Of a stretch of 64,000 bases of DNA, positions 58,730-64,000 are shown piece after piece. Made by a program: the position numbers and the translations under genes. Source of the stretch: Kitasatospora sp. CB01950 (lineage in GTDB: Bacteria; Actinomycetota; Actinomycetes; Streptomycetales; Streptomycetaceae). The notes below the pieces were generated by a model. That model saw only the letters and a list, made by a program, of their open reading frames with translations, was not told where the DNA came from and did not search any database. The stretch's first letter is position 1, and every line of letters begins with the position of its first letter. Where the stretch lies: NCBI RefSeq assembly GCF_001905465.1, contig NZ_LISX01000006.1:62001-126000 (forward strand). The letters are read 5' to 3'.

Positions 58730-60193
58730 CTATCGGGAAGCCGAACGCCGTTGCCGGATCCGCTGGTTGACCACTCCGGCCGCCAGCACCACGGGCACCG
58801 ACAGCACCAGCCACAGGGCGGTGCTCAGCTGTCCGCCGATCAGGGTGGTGAAGTTGGCGAGGATCAGCCAGATGGCGCCGGCGATGCCGAGGGCGCCCAG
58901 CACGGGGGCGATCACGGTGTTCCACAGCCGGGTGTCGACCCGGTTGCGGCGGAAGTACACCACCACGGACACCGAGGTCAGCAGGTAGAGCAGCATCATC
59001 GCGAGCACGGCGAGTCCGCTGAACCAGGAGAACAGGGTGAGCACCGGGTCCTGGCCGGCCACCGCGAACGGCACCACCAGCAGCACGGCGATGACGGTCT
59101 GCACCCGTCCGGCCGCGGCCGGCGCGTGTCGACCGTTCAACTGTGCCAGCGCGGGCGGGAGTTGGCCGTCCCGGCCGAGGCAGAACAGGTAGCGGGCGGC
59201 CGAGTTGTGGAAGGTGAGGACGCCCGCGAAGAGCGAGGTGGCGAGCAGCACCGGGAGCACGCTGTTCACCCAGCCGCCGAACAGGTCGGCGATGGGCGCG
59301 AACACGAACCCGGCGGAGTCGCCGGCCTCCAGCGCCGCGTTGGCCGCCGCCGGGGCCTGCGAGGCGCCATGGGCGGAGATCAGCGACCAGGAGGTGAGGG
59401 CGAAGAATCCGGTGACCACCAGCACCGAGAGGTAGGTGGCGCGGGGCACGGTCTTCTTCGGCTCGCGGGCCTCCTCGCCGTAGATGGCGGTGGCCTCGAA
59501 GCCGAACATCGACGCCAGGGCGAACATCACGGCGATGCCGGGCGCGCCCTGGAGGGCGGACGACGGGGAGAAGCTCGCGCTCACCCCGAGGCCCTCGGGG
59601 CCGCCGCCCTTGAACAGCGTGACCAGGCCGAACACCAGCAGGATGCTGAACTCGGCGAGCACGAACGCGGCGAGCACCTTCGCGCCCATCTCGATGCCGG
59701 TCGCGCCGAGCGCCTGCACCACCGCCATGGTGACCAAGGTGTAGACCCACCACGGGAGATGGAGCGGGGTGTGGTCGGCGACCAGCGAGGAGACGATGGA
59801 GCCGTACAGGCCGTACATGCCGGCCTGGATGGCGCAGTAGGCGAACAGCGCGACGCTCGCGCCGCCCGCTCCGGCGGTCCGGCCGAGGCCGGTGCCGATA
59901 TAGGTGTAGAAGGCGCCCGCGTCGACGACGTGCCGTCCCATCGCGATGAAGCCGACGGAGAACAGCAGGATCACCACGCCGGCCACCACGTAGGCGGCGG
60001 GGGTGCCGGATCCGTTGCCGATGGCGACCGAGATCGGGGCGGCGCCGGCGATGCCGGTCAGCGGGGCCTGGCCGGACAGGACGAAGAAGAGGATGCCCAG
60101 GACGCCGAGGGCGTTGGGCTTGAGGGTGGCACTGGTGGGGGCGTGCCGCACGGTCCGCTCGTGGGAAGCCGTCTGACTGTCCACACGGATCAC
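58730..60193 (-). CDS. APC-family amino acid/polyamine permease
   Basis: 487 residues with 12 membrane segments (LGVLGILFFVLSGQAPLTGI at the N-terminus; FGFEATAIYGEEAREPKKTVPRA in the middle). The pattern fits amino acid or polyamine importers that sit with puu genes. It is 59 bases upstream of the aldehyde dehydrogenase and should supply its substrate. The start (GTG) lacks a clear ribosome site; a second GTG three codons later is possible. Confidence 0.85.
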   Translation of the reverse strand: MIRVDSQTASHERTVRHAPTSATLKPNALGVLGILFFVLSGQAPLTGIAGAAPISVAIGNGSGTPAAYVVAGVVILLFSVGFIAMGRHVVDAGAFYTYIGTGLGRTAGAGGASVALFAYCAIQAGMYGLYGSIVSSLVADHTPLHLPWWVYTLVTMAVVQALGATGIEMGAKVLAAFVLAEFSILLVFGLVTLFKGGGPEGLGVSASFSPSSALQGAPGIAVMFALASMFGFEATAIYGEEAREPKKTVPRATYLSVLVVTGFFALTSWSLISAHGASQAPAAANAALEAGDSAGFVFAPIADLFGGWVNSVLPVLLATSLFAGVLTFHNSAARYLFCLGRDGQLPPALAQLNGRHAPAAAGRVQTVIAVLLVVPFAVAGQDPVLTLFSWFSGLAVLAMMLLYLLTSVSVVVYFRRNRVDTRLWNTVIAPVLGALGIAGAIWLILANFTTLIGGQLSTALWLVLSVPVVLAAGVVNQRIRQRRSASR

Positions 60194-60376
60194 CTGCCAG
60201 ATCGAAGTGGGGGGAATCGTTTCAGGTCAAACGAGTTGCCTCATCGTGGAGGCGGGCGATCCGTTTGGCAAGGGTTTCGCACTGCCCGGGCGGTAACGGT
60301 TCGATGCCGCCCCGCAGGTCGGCCCGCCTCCCGGCCGCAGGTCGGCCGACAGGCCGGCCCGCCGGCCGACCGCAGG

Positions 60377-61000
60377 TCAGCCCGCGTCCGGCCGACCGCC
60401 CGGCGCAGCCTGCGGCCGGGAGGCCAACACCTCCAGCAGGGACCGGAGTTCGGACAGCGCGTCCTCCGTCGCCGCCCGCTCGCCGAACACCAGCTGATGC
60501 AGCACCAGGCCCTCCAGCGCGGCGAACACCAGCCGCGACAGGCCGGGGCTCACCGGGTCCGGCAGGAGGCGGCCGAGCTCGCGCCGGCTCGCCTCGAAGT
60601 ACTCCTCGTACAGCGCGCGCAGGTGCGCCAGCAGCTCCGGCCGCCGCCGCGCCTCCAGCAGCAACTCGTACTGGAACGCCTGGAGTTCGGGCCCGGATTC
60701 GACCATGTCGGCGAGGCCCGCGGCGAACCCGTCCGGGCCTCCGGTGCCGGACTCCAGCGAGTTGGTGCCCAGCGAGGAGCGGATGGCGTGCGTCACCGCC
60801 TCCTCGATCAGCGCGTCCCGGGAGCCGAAGTGGTGCACGACCAGGCCGTGCGTGACTCCGGCCTCCTCCGCGACGGCCCGGTAGGTGAGGTTGCGCAGCC
60901 CGCCCCGGGCGACCACCCGCACCGCCGCCTCCAGCAGCGCGGTGCGGCCCGTCCCGTAGTTCTTCACGCGCTTGCGGGTGGTGGGCTTGGGGTCGTTCAT
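60377..61000 (-). CDS. TetR-family regulator
   Basis: 207 residues. N-terminal helix-turn-helix (AAVRVVARGGLRNLTYRAVAEEAGVTHGLVVHHFGSRDALIEEAV) and an all-helical ligand domain. It lies 28 bases after the FAA hydrolase gene and 184 bases before the permease gene, all on the minus strand, so it could control either operon. GC-rich direct and inverted copies of GCAGGTCGGCC occupy the region after its stop (60310-60380). Confidence 0.85.
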   Translation of the reverse strand: MNDPKPTTRKRVKNYGTGRTALLEAAVRVVARGGLRNLTYRAVAEEAGVTHGLVVHHFGSRDALIEEAVTHAIRSSLGTNSLESGTGGPDGFAAGLADMVESGPELQAFQYELLLEARRRPELLAHLRALYEEYFEASRRELGRLLPDPVSPGLSRLVFAALEGLVLHQLVFGERAATEDALSELRSLLEVLASRPQAAPGGRPDAG

Positions 61001-61028
61001 GGCGGTGACCCTACCGGGCGGCGCCGGT

Positions 61029-61874
61029 TCAGCGCTTCGGCGGCCGGATGCCGCGGAACTCCCAGTCGCCGCCGAGCGCGGTGGACAGCACCTCCTCGGA
61101 CTCGGTGGGCTGCGCTCCCACGTCGGTGCGGATCGGCGTCGGGCCGGTGACGATGCGGTTGGTGAGCCGGCCGAGGCCCTCGACCTCCACCTCGACCACG
61201 TCGCCGGGCTGCACCGGACGGGAGTTGGCGGGTGTGCCGGAGAGCAGCACGTCGCCGGGGTACAGGGTGATGGTGCGGGCGATGTCGGCGACCAGGTAGT
61301 GCATGTCCCAGGTCATCTCGTCGGTGGAGCCGTCCTGGACGACCTCGCCGTTGACGTAGGTGCGCAGCCGCTTGCCGCGGAAGTCCCAGTCGGTGACCAG
61401 GCCGGGGCCGAGCGGGCAGAGCGTGTCGGCGCCCTTGACGCGCAGCATCGAGCCGGCGTCGGTGTCGCGGAAGTCGTGCAGGCCGTAGTCGTTGGCGACG
61501 GTGTAGCCCGCGATGTAGTCGCCGGCCTCCTCGGGGGAGATGTTGCGCGCGGTCCGTCCGACGACGATCGCCACCTCGCCCTCGTAGTTGAGCCACTGGC
61601 AGCCCTCGGGGCGGACGATCGCGCCGCCGTGCGCGTTCAGCGAGGAGGTGGGCTTGTGGAAGTAGGTGGGGGTGTCGGGCAGGCCGATCCGGAACTCGTC
61701 GACCCGGCTGCGGTGGTTGAGGTGGACGGCGATCACCTTGGACGGCGTCACGGGCGGCAGGTGGTGCGCGTCGGCGACGGCGACCCGGCGGCCGTCGCCG
61801 GCGACCAGTTCGTCGCCGTCGCGGACGGTCTCGACGACGGCGCCGTCGAGGAGGATGCGGCGGTACTCGGGCAC
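61029..61874 (-). CDS. hpaG: fumarylacetoacetate hydrolase family enzyme (HpaG-like)
   Basis: 281 residues of the FAH fold: VIAVHLNHRSRVDEF, YFHKPTSSLNAHGG, the metal-binding LNYEGEVAIVVGRTARN, GYTVANDYGLHDFRD and GDVLLSGTPANSRP. Placed directly after the ring-cleavage dioxygenase, it is most likely the decarboxylase/isomerase acting on the homoprotocatechuate cleavage product. GTG start with AAAGG upstream; 12 bases after HpaD. Confidence 0.88.
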   Translation of the reverse strand: MPEYRRILLDGAVVETVRDGDELVAGDGRRVAVADAHHLPPVTPSKVIAVHLNHRSRVDEFRIGLPDTPTYFHKPTSSLNAHGGAIVRPEGCQWLNYEGEVAIVVGRTARNISPEEAGDYIAGYTVANDYGLHDFRDTDAGSMLRVKGADTLCPLGPGLVTDWDFRGKRLRTYVNGEVVQDGSTDEMTWDMHYLVADIARTITLYPGDVLLSGTPANSRPVQPGDVVEVEVEGLGRLTNRIVTGPTPIRTDVGAQPTESEEVLSTALGGDWEFRGIRPPKR

Positions 61875-61886
61875 GGTGGGGCCTTT

Positions 61887-62822
61887 CTAGGCGAGGCGGT
61901 GGGGGTGGCGGGGGGCGGTGTCGTCGGGCAGGCCGGTGCCGGTCCAGCCGTTCGCGGGGCGGTCGAACCAGAGGTGGACCTGTCCGGTGCCGATCGAGTT
62001 CTCGTACTCGCCGTACTGGCGGGCCGGTGCGGTGCAGGCCCGCTCGCCGAGGGCGCCGGCCATCATCAGGTAGTGGAAGAACCTGGCTTCGGGCTTGTAC
62101 GTGGCGAACTCGTCCATGGTGTCGAGCACTCGGTCGTGTCCGCCTTCCTTGAACCAGGCGATCCGCTGCTCGTCGGCGGCCCGCGCCTCGGGGGTGAAGA
62201 TGTGCGAGGGGTCGCTGGATTCGTGCTTGCGGAGCTCGCGCAGCGGCCAGAAGGTGTGCGACAGCGCGCCGGAGGCGATCACGATCACCCGGCGGCCGGG
62301 GGTGGCGGCGATGCCGTCCGCCAGGGCGCGGCCGAGCCGCAGGTGGTCCTCGTTGTCGCCGGTCTGGCAGACCCCGATGGTCACCCACTTCTTGTCGGGC
62401 AGGCCCTCGCCGAGGTACTTCCACAGGTTGACGGTGGCGTAGAAGATCGGCAGGTACGGGTCGTCGATCGGGGTGATCCAGGTACCGTGCCGGTCGGCGA
62501 ACGCGGCGATGTTGTCGGCGAGTTCGGGGTCGCCGGGGAAGTCGTAGGGCATCCGGCACATGCCGCGCGGCAGTTCCTCTGAGGTGAACAGCCCGGCCCG
62601 GCGCCGCTGCGCGGTGACCACGAACTCGACGGTGGTCGCCCAGTGCGAGTCGAGCACGACGACGGTGTCGTAGTCGTCGCGTTCGAACACCTCCTCGCGC
62701 AGCTGCCGCAGGCCGGTGACGAGGGTGATCTCCCTGCCCTCGTTGAGTTCCCGGCGGGTCTCCTCGGGCAGCACGACGGTGGGGACGTGGGCGAGCAGGC
62801 CGGCCCCGACGATCTCACCCAT
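61887..62822 (-). CDS. hpaD: 3,4-dihydroxyphenylacetate 2,3-dioxygenase
   Basis: 311 residues of the class III (LigB-type) extradiol dioxygenases: GAGLLAHVPTVVLPEE with a metal-binding histidine, VVLDSHWATTVEFVV, and VIVIASGALSHTFWPLRE. It cleaves the ring of homoprotocatechuate next to a hydroxyl group. The ATG overlaps the HpaE stop by 8 bases, and HpaG follows after 12 bases. Confidence 0.9.
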   Translation of the reverse strand: MGEIVGAGLLAHVPTVVLPEETRRELNEGREITLVTGLRQLREEVFERDDYDTVVVLDSHWATTVEFVVTAQRRRAGLFTSEELPRGMCRMPYDFPGDPELADNIAAFADRHGTWITPIDDPYLPIFYATVNLWKYLGEGLPDKKWVTIGVCQTGDNEDHLRLGRALADGIAATPGRRVIVIASGALSHTFWPLRELRKHESSDPSHIFTPEARAADEQRIAWFKEGGHDRVLDTMDEFATYKPEARFFHYLMMAGALGERACTAPARQYGEYENSIGTGQVHLWFDRPANGWTGTGLPDDTAPRHPHRLA

Positions 62823-63999
62823 GGCCGTTCCATCCCTTCGGCGCGCTGACGGTGTTCTTGACGTCGCAGTAGAAGTCGAAGCTCCAGGTGCCGCCCTCGC
62901 GGCCGACGCCGGAGTGCCGGGAGCCGCCGAACGGGGCCCGGAGGTCGCGGACGAAGAAGCAGTTGACCCAGACGGTGCCCGCGACCAGCTGCCCGGTGAC
63001 GCGTTCGGCGCGCTCGCGCGAGCCGGTGGCGAGGGTGGCGGCCAGGCCGAAGCGGGTGTCGTTGGCCAGCCGCACGGCCTCGGCCTCGTCGCGGAAGGTC
63101 TGCAGGGTCAGGACGGGTCCGAAGACCTCCTCCTGGACGATCTCGGAGTCCTGGGCGACGTCGGTGAGCAGCGTCGGCGTGTAGTACTGGCCTTCCAGTC
63201 GCGTGCCGCCGATGACGGCGCGGGCACCGGCCGCGATCGCGCGCCGCACGAAGCCGTCGATCTTCTCCAGCTGCCGGGGGTGGATGTTCGGGCCGAGGTC
63301 GGTGGCCTCCTCGCGCGGGTCGCCCTGGGTGAGCTGCGCGGCCTTCTCGACGAAGCGGCGGGTGAACTCCTCGGCGACGCTCTCCTCGACCAGCAGGCGG
63401 GTGGCGGCCAGGCAGACCTGTCCGGCGTTGTCGTACTGCTCGACGGCGAGCGCGGCGGCGAGGTCGAGGTCGGCGTCGGCGAACACCAACAGCGGTGACT
63501 TGCCGCCGAGTTCGAGGCTGAGCGGGGTGAGCTGCGGGGCGGCGGACGCGGCGATGTGCTTGGCGGTGGGGACGGAGCCGGTGAAGCTGATCCGGCGCAC
63601 GTCGGGGTGGGAGGTCAGCGCGTCGCCGATCTCGGAGCCGAGGCCCTGCACCACGTTGAGGACGCCGGCGGGCAGCCCGGCCTCGGCGGCGATGTCGGCG
63701 AGCAGCGAGGCGGTCAGCGGCGTCCACTCGGCGGGCTTGAGGACGACGGTGTTGCCGGCGGCGAGCGCGGGGGCGACCTTCCAGGTGGCGAGCATCAGCG
63801 GCGCGTTCCACGGGGTGATCAGCACGCACGGGCCGGCCGGGTCCCAGCTGATGTGGTTGGTGTGGCCGCGGGTGTCGAAGTCCTCGTGGTCGAGGGTGAG
63901 CAGCCGGTCGGCGAAGAACCGGAAGTTGTGCGCGACCCGGGGCATGACGCCGCGTCGGTGCGAGCGCAGCAGCGCGCCGTTGTCGGCGGTCTCCACGGC
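62815..63999 (-). CDS. hpaE: 5-carboxymethyl-2-hydroxymuconic semialdehyde dehydrogenase, N-terminus outside the window
   Basis: The last ~394 residues of an NAD-dependent aldehyde dehydrogenase, open to the right edge. ITPWNAPLMLATWKVAPALAA, catalytic Glu in LELGGKSPLLVF, catalytic Cys in DNAGQVCLAATR, and the end PFGGSRHSGVGREGGTWSFDF match HpaE. It oxidises the semialdehyde made by HpaD. Overlap with HpaD (8 bases) shows one operon. A 4-hydroxyphenylacetate hydroxylase (hpaBC) would be expected further right. Confidence 0.88.
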   Translation of the reverse strand, partial: AVETADNGALLRSHRRGVMPRVAHNFRFFADRLLTLDHEDFDTRGHTNHISWDPAGPCVLITPWNAPLMLATWKVAPALAAGNTVVLKPAEWTPLTASLLADIAAEAGLPAGVLNVVQGLGSEIGDALTSHPDVRRISFTGSVPTAKHIAASAAPQLTPLSLELGGKSPLLVFADADLDLAAALAVEQYDNAGQVCLAATRLLVEESVAEEFTRRFVEKAAQLTQGDPREEATDLGPNIHPRQLEKIDGFVRRAIAAGARAVIGGTRLEGQYYTPTLLTDVAQDSEIVQEEVFGPVLTLQTFRDEAEAVRLANDTRFGLAATLATGSRERAERVTGQLVAGTVWVNCFFVRDLRAPFGGSRHSGVGREGGTWSFDFYCDVKNTVSAPKGWNGHG

Positions 64000-64000
64000 G

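Noticed and set aside
60300..60400. Mobile-element ends in the GC-rich repeats after tetR
   Set aside because: Copies of GCAGGTCGGCC are short and irregular, with no transposase or target duplication.
58751..61150. Plus-strand 799-codon frame opposite the permease and TetR genes
   Set aside because: Shadow; the minus-strand genes have clear families.

Overview
The window looks like chromosomal DNA of a streptomycete (Streptomyces or Kitasatospora type). It has very high GC, frequent GTG and TTG starts, and many 4-base stop/start overlaps (ATGA, GTGA, TTGA). It also carries typical streptomycete gene sets: a popR-like regulator next to a clpP pair, XRE/DUF397 regulator pairs, an MmyB-type regulator and a WXG100-like protein. 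No rRNA, tRNA or CRISPR array was seen. About 66 genes or gene remnants are described.

Layout. 0-2.3 kb: the 3' end of an HpaB-type flavin hydroxylase, a methyltransferase and an MmyB-type regulator. 2.3-6.5 kb: an MFS exporter, a FUSC-type membrane protein, a remnant FtsX permease and a NarL-type response regulator. 6.6-10.8 kb: a class F sortase with a probable substrate, facing an ABC exporter with a lipoprotein. 10.9-13.3 kb: a PRC-barrel stress protein, a broken short-chain dehydrogenase and an ABM monooxygenase. 13.4-20.7 kb: a class V aminotransferase and a complete oligopeptide ABC importer with a fused double ATPase and a divergent binding protein. 20.8-24.3 kb: prolyl aminopeptidase, popR-like regulator, clpP3/clpP4-like operon and a DUF523 protein. 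24.5-29.7 kb: an MFS transporter, an unknown protein, a two-RCK membrane protein and a CPBP protease.

29.7-40.6 kb is an accessory stretch with looser base usage. It holds a graspetide (omega-ester RiPP) locus with precursor, ATP-grasp ligase and PIMT-like methyltransferase, beside an XRE/DUF397 pair. It also holds a secreted DUF3103-like protein, a divergent hemC, and a minus-strand cluster with a frameshifted JmjC-type oxygenase, an unknown protein, a DUF397-like small protein behind a long RNA hairpin, another unknown protein and a second XRE regulator.

40.6-48.8 kb: a lipase, then a RimK-like ligase convergent with a GCS2-type ligase and an amine oxidase (both ligases carry in-frame tandem repeats), then an amino acid permease, a PuuD-like hydrolase and a GntR regulator with an operator touching its start codon. 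48.8-55.7 kb is a second accessory stretch. It contains a three-gene DUF262/AAA-ATPase/unknown operon that is a candidate defence system, a zinc-ribbon protein ending in a nuclease-like domain, and a WXG100-like protein with an unknown partner. 55.9-64 kb: a MarR regulator facing a second PuuD, aldehyde dehydrogenase and permease module, a TetR regulator, and a homoprotocatechuate (4-hydroxyphenylacetate) ring-cleavage operon of the hpaG-hpaD-hpaE type that runs off the right edge.

The strongest candidates for something new are the DUF262/AAA/unknown operon, the graspetide precursor with its PIMT partner, the clpP paralogue that has lost its catalytic histidine, and the JmjC/DUF397-like cluster.
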